A stretch of 64,000 bases of DNA from Aeromicrobium sp. Lineage in GTDB: Bacteria > Actinomycetota > Coriobacteriia > Anaerosomatales > Anaerosomataceae. The DNA lies in contig JADIIM010000025.1 in NCBI GenBank assembly GCA_015351705.1, positions 1-64,000 on the forward strand. The letters are read 5' to 3'. Shown one piece after another: positions 25,725-35,223 of the stretch. Under the pieces are notes generated by a model. The model was not told the DNA's origin and searched no databases. It saw only the letters and a list, made by a program, of their open reading frames with translations. Made by a program: the position numbers and the translations under genes. Numbering within the stretch: the stretch's first letter is position 1; each line of letters starts with the position of its first letter.

Positions 25725-27707
25725 ATGTTGGTCCCAATGGCCAAGGTCGAGTTGATCGGGCCGAAGAATCGCTTCTTCGACGTGGTCAGTCTCCTCCATG
25801 AGATCGGTACGCTGCACATCGAGGACCTCACGAAGAAGATCGAAGCTGGTGAGGTCCCGCTTGAGCAGATGGATCTTGTGGAGAACCAGCTCGCGGAGAA
25901 GGAGCGGATGGAGGACCTCCTGATCCGCCTGCGGTCGATCATCAAGGCACTGCACCTGCCGGCCGAGGAGGTCGACGAGGCCCAGCGGCAGAAGCAGTAC
26001 CTGGACCTGTGGCAGCTGGACAGCAAGGAGCTCGCTGCGCAGGTCACCGACACCATCGAGCAGGTCGAGGACAAGACCTCGAGTCTGGCGCAAGCACAGT
26101 CGTCGATGGAGGCCGAACTCGCTCTTCTGGCGAGGTACGAGCCGATCCTGCAGAAGATCCAGCCTCTCGCCAAGCAGATCGTCACGACGGGCGCCTATGA
26201 TTCCGTGGCCCTTCTCGTGGAGCGCCGATACAAGGGTGCTCTTGAGATGCTCAAGAAGGAGCTCGACGAGATCACCAAGAACCAGTGTGAGATCGTCTCG
26301 ACCGACGTGGACGAAGACACCACAGCGGTCATCGTGGTGTTCGCGAAGAAGTACTCCGAGTCGGTCCACAAGTTCCTCGCAATGGAGAACGTCAACCAGA
26401 TCCGACTCCCCTCGGAATTCCAGGACATGCCGTTCGATGTCGCCTATGACGAGCTCCGGCAGCGCAGGGTCGACCTTCCGACACAGCTCGAGCAGGTCAA
26501 GGCCGAGCTCTCCGAGATGTCGACGCTCTGGTACACGAAACTCACCACCATCCGCGACGTCCTGGTGGACAAGATCGACGAGATCAGTGCCATCCCGAAG
26601 TTCGGCCAGACCGAGTATGCGTTCGTGATCACCGGTTGGCTCCCGGTCGAGGCGGTCAAGGGCTTCCGGCGCACGATCATCGAGAACTTCAGCACCGACG
26701 TCATCGTGAACCAGCTCGAGATCGACGAGCACGAGTACGACGAGACGCCGGTCGCCATGAAGAACCCGAAGTGGGCCGAGCCGGCATCGTTCGCCATGAG
26801 CTACCTCATGGGCGGCAAGCCGAAGTACGGCACGATCGACCCGTCGATCATCTGGGCGATCAGCTACCCGCTCATCTTCGGAATGATCGTCGGCGACATC
26901 GGCTACGGCGTCGTGATGCTCGCGATCATCCTGTGGCTGCGCTTCAAGTACAAGGAAACGCCTGCAGTGCAGGTTGCCACCGGCCTCCTCGGGCCTGCGG
27001 CGACCGCGGCGATCATGTTCGGGTTCTTCTACGGAGAGTTCTTCGGTGGGACCCTGTACGACGCCAGCCATCACTTCATCTTCCCGACGCTGAACATCCT
27101 CGGGTTCGAGTTGCCATACAACCGGGAGCATGTGGTCCAGCCGCTGATGATCATGGCCCTCGGCCTCGGCGTGATCCAGATCCTCTTCGGATTGATCCTG
27201 GGTGTGATCAACGCGGTCAAGACGAAGCACATGAAGCACGCCTTCATCAAGACGGGCCTCGCTGGCTTCATCCTGGGCGCTCTCATCCTGCTCGCCGCGA
27301 TGATGCTGCTCAGCGAGACGGTGGCCCCGGTGGTGCAGATCATCGGAGCCGTGGTGATGACTGTCGGCATCCTCGCGGTGCTGCGGTGGGGCGGGATCAT
27401 GGGCTTCATCGAGACCCTGGAGTCCGTGTCCCACATCGCAAGCTACATCCGAATCATGGCCGTCGGCCTTTCCGACGCCATCTTCGCCACTGCCATCAAC
27501 AGGATGGCGGCGAACGACATGATCCCGTTCCCCGTCGCCGTCGTGCTGCTCTTGGTCTTCCACGCACTCCACCTGGTGATCGCGATCTTCACGCCCACCA
27601 TCCATGCACTACGTCTCAACTTCCTGGAGTTCGGCGGGAAGTACTACGAGGCGAGCACGTCTGAGTACGAGCCGTTCCACAAAACCGGAGGTGAAAAGCG
27701 CGCATGA
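25725..27707 (+). CDS. ntpI: V/A-type ATPase subunit I (a-subunit)
   Basis: A 660-residue membrane subunit that forms the ion half-channels against the K ring. Residues 1-330 are a soluble arm with long coiled coils (LEQMDLVENQLAEKERMEDLL). The second half holds about seven to eight hydrophobic helices, beginning near YPLIFGMIVGDIGYGVVML and including SVSHIASYIRIMAVGLSDAIF, where the conserved Arg of the ion path is in the SYIRIMAVGL helix. The start is ATG 25725 (an ATG four codons later is also possible). The stop overlaps the K gene by four bases. Confidence 0.93.
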   Translation: MLVPMAKVELIGPKNRFFDVVSLLHEIGTLHIEDLTKKIEAGEVPLEQMDLVENQLAEKERMEDLLIRLRSIIKALHLPAEEVDEAQRQKQYLDLWQLDSKELAAQVTDTIEQVEDKTSSLAQAQSSMEAELALLARYEPILQKIQPLAKQIVTTGAYDSVALLVERRYKGALEMLKKELDEITKNQCEIVSTDVDEDTTAVIVVFAKKYSESVHKFLAMENVNQIRLPSEFQDMPFDVAYDELRQRRVDLPTQLEQVKAELSEMSTLWYTKLTTIRDVLVDKIDEISAIPKFGQTEYAFVITGWLPVEAVKGFRRTIIENFSTDVIVNQLEIDEHEYDETPVAMKNPKWAEPASFAMSYLMGGKPKYGTIDPSIIWAISYPLIFGMIVGDIGYGVVMLAIILWLRFKYKETPAVQVATGLLGPAATAAIMFGFFYGEFFGGTLYDASHHFIFPTLNILGFELPYNREHVVQPLMIMALGLGVIQILFGLILGVINAVKTKHMKHAFIKTGLAGFILGALILLAAMMLLSETVAPVVQIIGAVVMTVGILAVLRWGGIMGFIETLESVSHIASYIRIMAVGLSDAIFATAINRMAANDMIPFPVAVVLLLVFHALHLVIAIFTPTIHALRLNFLEFGGKYYEASTSEYEPFHKTGGEKRA

Positions 27708-28027
27708 TCAAGAACAAGCTCGCAAAGGTGGCGTTCGGGAGTACCTTCCTTGCCACCGTGGCGGTCCCGGCGATAGCGCTCGCCGCTGAAAGCAGCGGGG
27801 CCGCGCCCGACTGGCGTGCCGAAGTCGCCCGCTACTCGGCCGCAGGTCTGTCCATGTGTGTCGCGGCGATCAGCGCCGGCTACGCGCAGGCCAAGATCGG
27901 TGCTGCTGGTGCTGGCACGCTGGCCGAGCGTCCTGAGGCCGGTACGAACCTGATCGTTCTCCAGGCCCTGCCGGAGATCATCGTCCTGCTCGGCTTCGTC
28001 ATCGCGTTCATGATCGGTACTGCCTAG
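27704..28027 (+). CDS. ntpK: V/A-type ATPase subunit K (membrane ring)
   Basis: A 107-residue ring subunit. A signal-like hydrophobic N-terminus (residues 8-28) is followed by one hairpin: helix 1 SAAGLSMCVAAISAGYAQAKIGAAGAG and helix 2 LIVLQALPEIIVLLGFVIAFMIG. Glu91 in LPEIIV is the expected ion-binding carboxylate. The eight-kDa-like, single-hairpin size is that of archaeal-type subunits, rather than the double-hairpin form of Enterococcus. The residue after Glu is Ile, where many relatives have Thr; I do not assign H+ or Na+ use. It overlaps the ends of the I gene. Confidence 0.9.
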   Translation: MIKNKLAKVAFGSTFLATVAVPAIALAAESSGAAPDWRAEVARYSAAGLSMCVAAISAGYAQAKIGAAGAGTLAERPEAGTNLIVLQALPEIIVLLGFVIAFMIGTA

Positions 28028-28073
28028 CAGTCGGACCGGTTGAGGACCGCACGCAAGGGAGGACGACTGACGC

Positions 28074-28652
28074 ATGGCGATCGAGGATATCTTCAGAGCG
28101 CTCGAAGAGCAGGCAGATGCCGAGGTGAGCGAGATACTTCGCGTGGCGCAGGTTCAGGCCGATGCGATGGTGCAGGAGGCCACTGACGAGGCTGCGCGTA
28201 TCACCGAGGCGCGTGTCGCTGCGGCCGAGGAGTCTGTGCGCATCAAATCGGCCAAGGCCGTCAACGCTGCGCGCCTGCAGGTCCGACGCGACCTCGCCGC
28301 CGTGCGCGACGAAGCCGTCGACCGTGTCTTCGCCGAGGCCGCGGGGAAGCTTGCAGCGCTGCGAGGGACCGATGAGTACGAGCCGGTCTTCGCGAAGCTG
28401 CTTTCGGAAGCGACGGCGGGTGCCGAGGGCTCCTGCGAGGTCCAGGTTGCTCCGGATGATGCTGATCTCGCGCAGAAGATCGTCGCCACTATGGGTCTTG
28501 AAGGCTCGGTGTCGCCGACGCTCGAAACCATCGGCGGTGTCGTCGTCGCATACGAAGACGGCCGCATCGTACGGCGGAACACGTTCGAAAGCCGGCTCGA
28601 TAAGGTGCGCGGGCTCGCGCAGGCGAAGGTTGCAGGGGTCCTGAGTCGATGA
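28074..28652 (+). CDS. ntpE: V/A-type ATPase subunit E
   Basis: A 192-residue subunit E of the peripheral stalk. An Ala/Glu-rich helix covers residues 5-90 (ALEEQADAEVSEILRVAQVQADAMVQEA) and a globular C-terminal domain binds the catalytic head, with IGGVVVAYEDGRIVRRNTFESRLDKVR near the end, the best conserved piece of the family. It follows K by 46 bases with GGGAGGA, and its stop overlaps the start of subunit C. Confidence 0.9.
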   Translation: MAIEDIFRALEEQADAEVSEILRVAQVQADAMVQEATDEAARITEARVAAAEESVRIKSAKAVNAARLQVRRDLAAVRDEAVDRVFAEAAGKLAALRGTDEYEPVFAKLLSEATAGAEGSCEVQVAPDDADLAQKIVATMGLEGSVSPTLETIGGVVVAYEDGRIVRRNTFESRLDKVRGLAQAKVAGVLSR

Positions 28653-29746
28653 GCGCCGAGACCGCCACCCGCACAGCACGCTATGCCCCCACGGGCAGGG
28701 ATTACGGATACACGAACGCGCGTGTCCGCGGCATGCGGTCACGCCTGCTCAAGCAGGCGTTCTTCGATGACCTCATGAGTTCCGCGGATATCGGCGCCGT
28801 GATCCAGAAGGTCCTGCAGACGGAGTACGGTCCTGAGCTTGAGGACCGGATCCTGCACGGGCGTACGGCGACGCAGGTGGATGAGGCGCTCAAAGACAAC
28901 ATGGTCGGCACCTTCCGGAAGGTGATGAGCGTGTCCAACGACGAGGGGCGTCGGCTGTTGACGACGCTGCTCGGGCGGTGGGACCTGTTCAACGTGAAGA
29001 CCATCATCCGTGGCATCCACATGCATCTGGACCATGCGGTCATCACTGACAGTCTCATCACTGTCGGCCAGCTGAGCCAGGTGGATGCCGATGAGCTTGC
29101 GCGGCAGAGCACGGTCCAGGGCGTGGTGGACACGCTCGCAACGTGGCGGCTTCCGTTCGCGGTGCCGCTCAGGGAGGCGCTTCCCGAGTACCTTGAGTCC
29201 GAGGACCTCTCGATCCTCGAGTTGGCGCTCGATCGGTACTACTACGACTGGGCCGCCAAGAAGCTGAAGGGCCGCCGGGAGAACGTCAGGCTCGCGCGGG
29301 CGTTCCTCGGCACGCAGGTGGACACCATCAACCTGTTGACGTGCCTTCGGCTGTTGAACTCCGACCTTCCCGCGGAAGACGCTCTCAGGTTCTTCCTGCC
29401 GGGCGGTGTCAGGGTGACGGAGGGGTTGTTCATCGAGCTCGCCGGCATGTCTGATGTCGATGAGGTGTTCCAGCGACTCAAGCGGACCCCGTTCGGTGCT
29501 CCGCTCGAGGAAGTGGCCATCGCGTACATCGAGAAGGGGTCCGTGTCTGTGTTCGAGCGTGCCCTGGAGGACTACCTGTTCCGGCGTGCGTTCGCGACGA
29601 GCAAGGGCGATCCCCTGGGCATCGGCATCTCGATCAGCTACCTGTGGGCCAAGGCCAACGAGGTCACGAACCTCCGAATCGTCGTCAAGGGCATCTCGGT
29701 CGGCATGCCGGTCGAGCGGATGAGGGAGGAGCTCATCATTGTATAA
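28649..29746 (+). CDS. ntpC: V/A-type ATPase subunit C
   Basis: A 365-residue protein of the V-ATPase C/AC39 (d-subunit) family, which links the rotating central stalk to the membrane ring. The N-terminal YGYTNARVRGMRSRLL opening and the repeated helical segments (LTTLLGRWDLFNVKTIIRGIHMHLD and the C-terminal AKANEVTNLRIVVKGISVGMP) are typical. It contains no enzyme motif. The start overlaps the E stop by four bases, and the last eight bases overlap the F start. Confidence 0.92.
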   Translation: MSAETATRTARYAPTGRDYGYTNARVRGMRSRLLKQAFFDDLMSSADIGAVIQKVLQTEYGPELEDRILHGRTATQVDEALKDNMVGTFRKVMSVSNDEGRRLLTTLLGRWDLFNVKTIIRGIHMHLDHAVITDSLITVGQLSQVDADELARQSTVQGVVDTLATWRLPFAVPLREALPEYLESEDLSILELALDRYYYDWAAKKLKGRRENVRLARAFLGTQVDTINLLTCLRLLNSDLPAEDALRFFLPGGVRVTEGLFIELAGMSDVDEVFQRLKRTPFGAPLEEVAIAYIEKGSVSVFERALEDYLFRRAFATSKGDPLGIGISISYLWAKANEVTNLRIVVKGISVGMPVERMREELIIV

Positions 29747-30071
29747 GCTCATCGTCCTCACCGACCCGGACACGGCAGACGGTTTCGGGCTCGCCGGAGT
29801 CGATGTGGTCGTGGCTGAGTCGCCGGATGACGCGCGACGCAAGCTGAGCTCACTGATCGACGACGACGAGAGCGGCATCGTGGCGGTGAACGAGGCGTTC
29901 ATGGCAGACATCGATGAGCGCACGCAACAGAAGATCAACCAGACCTACCGGCCTATCGTGATCTCGCTGCCCATACGCGAGAAGCTGGCCACAGAAGAGG
30001 ACCACCGGGCGTATCTATCGCGCCTGATCAGACGGGCAATCGGATTCGACATTACGCTGAGGCGAGGCTGA
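29739..30071 (+). CDS. ntpF: V/A-type ATPase subunit F
   Basis: A 110-residue central-stalk subunit with a Rossmann-like alternating fold: [23 protein letters not shown] at the start, then [18 protein letters not shown] and PIVISLPI. It starts at TTG 29739 with GGGAGGAG upstream, overlapping the end of subunit C by eight bases; its last base is the first of the A-subunit ATG. The C-terminal tail [20 protein letters not shown] is helical and should reach the catalytic head. Confidence 0.9.
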   Translation: MYKLIVLTDPDTADGFGLAGVDVVVAESPDDARRKLSSLIDDDESGIVAVNEAFMADIDERTQQKINQTYRPIVISLPIREKLATEEDHRAYLSRLIRRAIGFDITLRRG

Positions 30072-31825
30072 TGATTGTCGGAACACTCTCAAAGATCACC
30101 GGTCCTGTCGTCGTCGCTGACGGCATGACGGGGACCAAGATGTACGACGTCGTCCGGGTCGGCGAAGCCGGCCTCATGGGCGAGGTCATCAGGCTCGAAG
30201 GCGCACTCGCCACGATCCAGGTATACGAGGACACCTCGGGCCTGAAGATCGGCGAGCCCGTCGAGTCGACCGCGGGGCCGTTGATGCTCGAGCTCGGCCC
30301 CGGGCTGCTGTCGTCGATCTACGACGGCATCCAGCGCCCGCTGCCGGTCATCGCCGATGACTCAGGCAGCGACTTCATCGCACGCGGCACGGTGGCAAGT
30401 GCGCTCGACCGGAAGCGGCTGTGGGAGTTCACCCCGGTCGCCGAGGTCGGGCAGTCTGTCGAGGGCGGCGACGTGCTGGGCACGACACCCGAGGGGGCGA
30501 CGGTCCTCCATCGAGTGATGGTCCCACCGAACGTGAAGGGCGTCATCGCCAAGGTCGCGGCCGCCGGCTCGTACACGGTCGACGAGGTCGTCGCGGTCCT
30601 CGAGGACGGCACCGAGATCAAGATGAGCCAGCAGTGGCCGGTGCGTTACGGGCGGCCCTACAAGCGCAAGCTGGACCCCGACACCCCGTTCATGACGGGT
30701 ATGCGCATCCTCGACACGTTCTTCCCGGTCGCCCTCGGCGGAAACGCCATCATCCCGGGCGGTTTCGGGACCGGCAAGACGGTCACGCAGCAGTCGCTCG
30801 CGAAGTGGGCTGACGTCGACATCATCGTCTACGTCGGTTGCGGCGAGCGCGGCAACGAGATGACCGAGGTGCTTGCCGAGTTCCCCGAACTCGAGGACCC
30901 GCGCACAGGTGAGAAGCTGATGGACCGCACCGTCCTCGTGGCCAACACCTCGAACATGCCTGTGGCAGCCCGCGAGGCCTCGATCTACACGGGCGTCACG
31001 CTGGCCGAGTACTACCGCGACATGGGCTACAACGTCGCGATGATGGCCGACTCCACCTCTCGCTGGGGAGAGGCGCTGCGCGAGGTCTCCGGCCGTCTCG
31101 AGGAGATGCCCGGCGAGGAGGGCTACCCGGCCTATCTCGCCACGCGTCTCGCAAGCTTCTACGAGCGCTCCGGTCGCGTCGAGGCGCTGGGCGACGAGCC
31201 GCGCGTCGGTTCGGTCACGATGGTCGGCGCGGTCTCACCTCCGGGCGGCGACATGTCCGAACCGATGACGCAGAACTCGCTGCGCGTCACCGGCGCGTTC
31301 TGGGCGCTCGATACGTCGCTTGCGCATCGCCGGCACTTCCCGGCCATCTCCTGGACGAAGTCGTACACGCTCTATCTCGGCCAGGTGCAGAGCTGGTTCG
31401 AGGCCGAGGTCGCCGATGACTGGCGTCAGGTGCGCGAGCGGGCGATGTTCATCCTGCAGAAGGAGACCGAGCTGCAGGAGATCGTGCAGCTCGTCGGCCC
31501 GGATGCACTGCCCGAGACGGAGAAGATCATCCTCGAGGTCGCGCGCATGATCCGCGAGGACTTCCTCCAGCAGTTCGCGTTCGATGCGATCGACGCGTAC
31601 TGTCCGCCGCAGAAGGCCTACTGGATATTGAGGACGATCCTTGCGTTCAACGATGGCGCGACGCAGGCCCTCTCCCGCGGCGTCTCGCTCCGGCAGGTGC
31701 TCCAACTGCCCCTGCGGGACGAGATCGCCACACTGAAGACCACCGCTCACGACGAGGCGCTCGAACGCATGCCTCAGCTCGTTCACGAGATCGGTGAGCA
31801 GATCTCCGGAATCGAGGTGCTGTAG
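30071..31825 (+). CDS. ntpA: V/A-type ATPase catalytic subunit A
   Basis: A 584-residue catalytic subunit. Walker A is [11 protein letters not shown] (around residue 235), Walker B and neighbours lie in [19 protein letters not shown], and the [11 protein letters not shown] arginine-region is intact. The A-type insert of about 90 residues after the beta-barrel domain (from about residue 115, [13 protein letters not shown] onwards) distinguishes it from F-type beta. GGFGTGKT stands where many archaeal subunits have GPFGSGKT, a variant I believe is common in bacteria. It ends directly before the B-subunit ATG. Confidence 0.96.
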   Translation: MIVGTLSKITGPVVVADGMTGTKMYDVVRVGEAGLMGEVIRLEGALATIQVYEDTSGLKIGEPVESTAGPLMLELGPGLLSSIYDGIQRPLPVIADDSGSDFIARGTVASALDRKRLWEFTPVAEVGQSVEGGDVLGTTPEGATVLHRVMVPPNVKGVIAKVAAAGSYTVDEVVAVLEDGTEIKMSQQWPVRYGRPYKRKLDPDTPFMTGMRILDTFFPVALGGNAIIPGGFGTGKTVTQQSLAKWADVDIIVYVGCGERGNEMTEVLAEFPELEDPRTGEKLMDRTVLVANTSNMPVAAREASIYTGVTLAEYYRDMGYNVAMMADSTSRWGEALREVSGRLEEMPGEEGYPAYLATRLASFYERSGRVEALGDEPRVGSVTMVGAVSPPGGDMSEPMTQNSLRVTGAFWALDTSLAHRRHFPAISWTKSYTLYLGQVQSWFEAEVADDWRQVRERAMFILQKETELQEIVQLVGPDALPETEKIILEVARMIREDFLQQFAFDAIDAYCPPQKAYWILRTILAFNDGATQALSRGVSLRQVLQLPLRDEIATLKTTAHDEALERMPQLVHEIGEQISGIEVL

Positions 31826-33256
31826 ATGACCACGGAGGCGACACTCGACCGCTCACTGCTTTCCACCGAGTATCGGACGCTGACGTATGTAACCGGTCCG
31901 CTGGTCTTCGTGGAGAACGTGCACGACGTCGCATACAACGAGATGGTCGCCGTCATCATGCCTGACGGCAACGAGCGCAGCGGCCAGGTTCTCGAGGTCG
32001 CGGGCTCGACCGCGGTCATCCAGGTCTTCGAGGGCACGCAGGGCATCGACGTCGATGTCACCCGTGTCCGCTTCCTCGAGGAGGTCGCGAAGATCGACGT
32101 GGCGCCCGAGCTGCTCGGCCGTATCCTGAACGGCACGGGACGCCCGATCGACGGCGGCGCACCCATCATCCCTGAGCAGCGGCTCGACATCACGGGCTCG
32201 CCGATCAACCCGTACCGTCGTGCGCAGCCGGCCGACTTCATCGAGACGGGCATCTCGGCCATCGACGGCCTGAACACGCTCGTCCGTGGTCAGAAGCTGC
32301 CGATCTTCTCTGGCTCGGGCCTTCCGGCCAACGAGCTTGCCGCGCAGATCATCCGCCAGGCGCGGGTCAAGTCGGGCGAGGAGTTCGCCATCGTGTTCGG
32401 AGCGATGGGCATCACGCACCGGGAAGCGGCCTACTTCATGCAGCAGTTCGAGACGACAGGCGCCCTCGAGCGCGTCGTCTTCTTCCTGAACCTTGCCGAC
32501 GACCCCACTGTCGAGCGTCTACTCACCCCGAAGTGCGCTCTCACCGTGGCCGAGTACCTCGCATTCGAGAAGGACCTTCAGGTCCTGGTCATCCTCTCGG
32601 ACATGACGAACTACTGCGAGGCGCTGCGCGAGGTCTCCACCGCTCGCGAAGAGGTGCCGGGCCGCCGTGGCTATCCCGGCTACATGTACACCGACCTCTC
32701 GACGATCTACGAGCGTGCGGGGCGCATCAAGGGCCAGAAGGGCTCGGTAACGCAGTTGCCGATCCTGACGATGCCCGACGACGACATCACGCATCCCATC
32801 CCGGACCTCACCGGGTACATCACCGAGGGCCAGATCGTGCTCTCGCGGCACCTGCACCGCCGCGGCGTGTTCCCGCCGATCGACGTGCTGCCGTGCCTGT
32901 CACGACTGATGAACCTGGGCATCGGTGATCAGAAGACGCGTGACGACCACCGCGCTGTGGCCAACCAGCTGTATGCTGCCTATGCACAGGGACGCGACCT
33001 GCGCAGACTCGTCGCCATCGTCGGCGAGGAGGCGCTCTCCGACACCGACCGCCGCTACCTGCACTTCGCCGATGAGTTCGAGCGGCGCATCATCGGGCAG
33101 GGCGACGCCGGTCGGTCGATCGAGGAGACGCTCGCGATCGGCTGGGAGCTCATGAGCGCACTGCCGATCAACGAGCTCAAGCGCGTCCGTGACTTCATCG
33201 ACAAGTACCATCCCACCGCATCCGCCGGGAAGCAGGCGGAGTCGGGCGACCTGTAG
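31826..33256 (+). CDS. ntpB: V/A-type ATPase non-catalytic subunit B
   Basis: A 476-residue regulatory subunit alternating with A in the head. The usual Walker A is replaced by the degenerate [18 protein letters not shown] loop, as in all V/A-type B subunits; [18 protein letters not shown] and the [26 protein letters not shown] segment (with the arginine finger) are well conserved. It follows A with no gap. Confidence 0.96.
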   Translation: MTTEATLDRSLLSTEYRTLTYVTGPLVFVENVHDVAYNEMVAVIMPDGNERSGQVLEVAGSTAVIQVFEGTQGIDVDVTRVRFLEEVAKIDVAPELLGRILNGTGRPIDGGAPIIPEQRLDITGSPINPYRRAQPADFIETGISAIDGLNTLVRGQKLPIFSGSGLPANELAAQIIRQARVKSGEEFAIVFGAMGITHREAAYFMQQFETTGALERVVFFLNLADDPTVERLLTPKCALTVAEYLAFEKDLQVLVILSDMTNYCEALREVSTAREEVPGRRGYPGYMYTDLSTIYERAGRIKGQKGSVTQLPILTMPDDDITHPIPDLTGYITEGQIVLSRHLHRRGVFPPIDVLPCLSRLMNLGIGDQKTRDDHRAVANQLYAAYAQGRDLRRLVAIVGEEALSDTDRRYLHFADEFERRIIGQGDAGRSIEETLAIGWELMSALPINELKRVRDFIDKYHPTASAGKQAESGDL

Positions 33257-33289
33257 GCGTCGCCCGGTCAGGCGGCGAGGAGGTGACAC

Positions 33290-33937
33290 GTGGAAGAAGT
33301 CCGGCCAACCAGGTCCGAGCTGCTGGAGCGCAAGCAGCAGATCACGCTCGCCGAGCAGGGTATGGACCTGCTCAAGCAGAAGCGTGACGCGCTGCTCATC
33401 GAGTTCATGTCGGTCATGGATGAGACGCTGCGTCTCTCGAGTGACCTGCAGCGCACCGTCAACGAGGCCCAGTACAGCCTGGCCCTCACCAAGGCGGTCG
33501 ATGGCGTGGTCTCGGTCCGCTCGGCGGCCTTCGCGACTCGTGGCGAGATCACCATCGACATGACAGGAACGAAGATCATGGGCATCTCGGTGCCGGTGGT
33601 CACAAAGGGCGAGAGCCCGCTCAGGACGTCCTTCACGCGTGGGTACGCCATCACCAGTGTCTCGTCCCGCATCGACGAGACAGCGGACAAGTTCGAGCGG
33701 ATCCTCGACGTGATCATCGAGTACGCCGACATCGAGACGCGGCTCAAGCGACTCGGCGAGGAGATCCAGAAGACCAACCGGCGTGTGAACGCGCTTGAGC
33801 AGATCACGGTGCCGCAGCTCAGGGAGCAGGTCGCATACATCCGTCAGGCACTCGACGAGCGTGCCCGCGAGGACCTGTTCCGCTTGAAGAAGGTCAAGAA
33901 GAAGATCGAGCAGAAGAAGGCCGCTCACGCATCGTGA
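33290..33937 (+). CDS. ntpD: V/A-type ATPase subunit D
   Basis: A 215-residue central-rotor subunit. Two long helices (residues 5-75 and 115-205) form the antiparallel coiled coil: PTRSELLERKQQITLAEQGMDLLKQKRDALL at the N-terminus and LEQITVPQLREQVAYIRQAL with a very basic KKVKKKIEQKKAAH end. It starts at GTG 33290 with GAGGAGG upstream and closes the nine-gene ATPase operon; a terminator follows about 80 bases later. Confidence 0.94.
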   Translation: MEEVRPTRSELLERKQQITLAEQGMDLLKQKRDALLIEFMSVMDETLRLSSDLQRTVNEAQYSLALTKAVDGVVSVRSAAFATRGEITIDMTGTKIMGISVPVVTKGESPLRTSFTRGYAITSVSSRIDETADKFERILDVIIEYADIETRLKRLGEEIQKTNRRVNALEQITVPQLREQVAYIRQALDERAREDLFRLKKVKKKIEQKKAAHAS

Positions 33938-34020
33938 TCGGCTGGACCTGTGCAGTTCGTGGGGCGGCGCAACCTACCGGGGGGTATCTGGCGCCGCCTC
34001 ACAACATCTCCAGGACGCAG

Positions 34021-34049
34021 AGCAGCCGCCTCGACGTGAGGCGGCTGCT
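34021..34049. terminator. Terminator after the ATPase operon
   Basis: A perfect 12-bp stem (34021-34032 with 34038-34049) with a five-base loop and a GTCTTGG tail. It lies between the convergent subunit D gene and the minus-strand gene that ends at 34077, so it may serve both. A smaller inverted repeat of GCGGCGC with GCGCCGC stands just before it (about 33964-33997). Confidence 0.75.
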
Positions 34050-34076
34050 GGTCTTGGTGCGGCTATCTCGCGGAGA

Positions 34077-34424
34077 TCAGACGCTGCGTACGCGGACGAT
34101 GTCACCCACGCGCTCAAGCGTGTCCACCATGCTGTGCGTGTCGTTCTCACGCAGTTGGCGTGCGAGCGCGATGATCTCTGTGACGTCCTCGGAGGTGAGC
34201 TTGCTGAAGTGCAGGTCCTCCCAGTCGGCACGCTTCTCGAATGCCCACAGCTCGCCGATGATCCAGCCGAGATCGCTCAGGTCGCGTTGTGTGAACGCTC
34301 CCCATCCGGTTCCGAGGCCTTTGCGGGCCCGGTCGAGTGACCGTTCGACCGCCTTGGCCTTGCGGATCTGGAACGCGCGCATCCCGATGTCCTCTTCGCT
34401 GATGTCCGGGCGTGTGTTTCCCAT
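34077..34424 (-). CDS. Unknown 115-residue protein
   Basis: I do not recognise this protein. It is soluble, mixed-charge and largely helical, with no Cys, no membrane segment and no known motif; a central stretch reads GLGTGWGAFTQRDLSDLGWIIGELWAFEKRADWE. Coding is supported by a near-perfect Shine-Dalgarno (GAGGAGGTGAGG) seven bases before the ATG at 34424, and by a terminator after its end. It is monocistronic, opposite in direction to its neighbours. Confidence 0.7.
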   Translation of the reverse strand: MGNTRPDISEEDIGMRAFQIRKAKAVERSLDRARKGLGTGWGAFTQRDLSDLGWIIGELWAFEKRADWEDLHFSKLTSEDVTEIIALARQLRENDTHSMVDTLERVGDIVRVRSV

Positions 34425-34644
34425 CGGTCCTCACCTCCTCGGTCAGTAGTTCGACGCGACTCGGGCGGTATCCTGCACGAGAGGGCATCGCGTGCAGGCA
34501 GGACATCGTGTGCGAACGGGCGCTCGGTTAGAATGACGTGACGAGGCGTGATGGCGCGTCTGTTCCCGCTCCCGAAGCGTTCGGGCGAAGGTCGCCGGGC
34601 GGAGACGTGTCGCTCCCATATCCGTTCGAACGTGGAAGGGCCGC

Positions 34645-35160
34645 ATGGAGCTCACCGACGTACTGGCCAAGCGACGCAGTGTGCGGCACTTCAACACGAA
34701 GCTCGCAGTCACCGATGAAGACGTGCAGGCGCTCCTCGAGGCCGCGATATCCGCGCCCTCGGCGGGCAACATCCAGCCGTGGCGCTTCTACGTCGTGCGG
34801 AGCTCCGAGGCACGCGAGCGGCTTGCGTCGGCGCTATCCCAGCGCTGGGCGGCCGCCGCGCCGGTGGTGATCGTGGTGGCGGTCGACCCGCGCCCGTGCG
34901 CAGCGCGCTACGGTGACAGGGGTGAGTACCTGTACTCGATCCAGGACACCGCCGCCGCCGCCGAGAACATGCTCCTTGCGGCTGTGGACCGCGGACTCGC
35001 ATCGTGCTGGATCGGTGCGTTCGACGAGGCGGCGGTCACCGCGGCACTTGGGATGACGCCTCCCATTGCGCCGGTGGCCATCCTTCCGATCGGGCGCTCT
35101 GCGGAGTCGTCCGGCAAGCCCGCACGTCGGCCGCTGGCCGAGGTGACGACCTGGTTGTGA
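34645..35160 (+). CDS. Nitroreductase family protein
   Basis: A 171-residue FMN-dependent nitroreductase-like protein. The N-terminal MELTDVLAKRRSVRHF with the Arg pair for FMN phosphate, SAPSAGNIQPWRFYVV for the FMN ring, and the ENMLLAAVDRGLASCWIGAFDEAAV helix are all typical. The substrate cannot be told from the sequence. It is monocistronic, with a TAGAAT -10-like box at 34529-34534 but no clear -35. The 220 bases before it hold nothing else I can name. Confidence 0.88.
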   Translation: MELTDVLAKRRSVRHFNTKLAVTDEDVQALLEAAISAPSAGNIQPWRFYVVRSSEARERLASALSQRWAAAAPVVIVVAVDPRPCAARYGDRGEYLYSIQDTAAAAENMLLAAVDRGLASCWIGAFDEAAVTAALGMTPPIAPVAILPIGRSAESSGKPARRPLAEVTTWL

Positions 35161-35223
35161 GAGGCACATCGGAGCCTGACGAGTCAGGCAGCGCACGACG
35201 GGACGGCGTGTGGTGGTGCGGTC

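Noticed and set aside
25680-27605. 641-codon open frame on the minus strand across the ATPase subunit I gene
   Set aside because: The composition is Asp/His/Arg/Leu-rich with no motifs, and subunit I on the plus strand explains the sequence.
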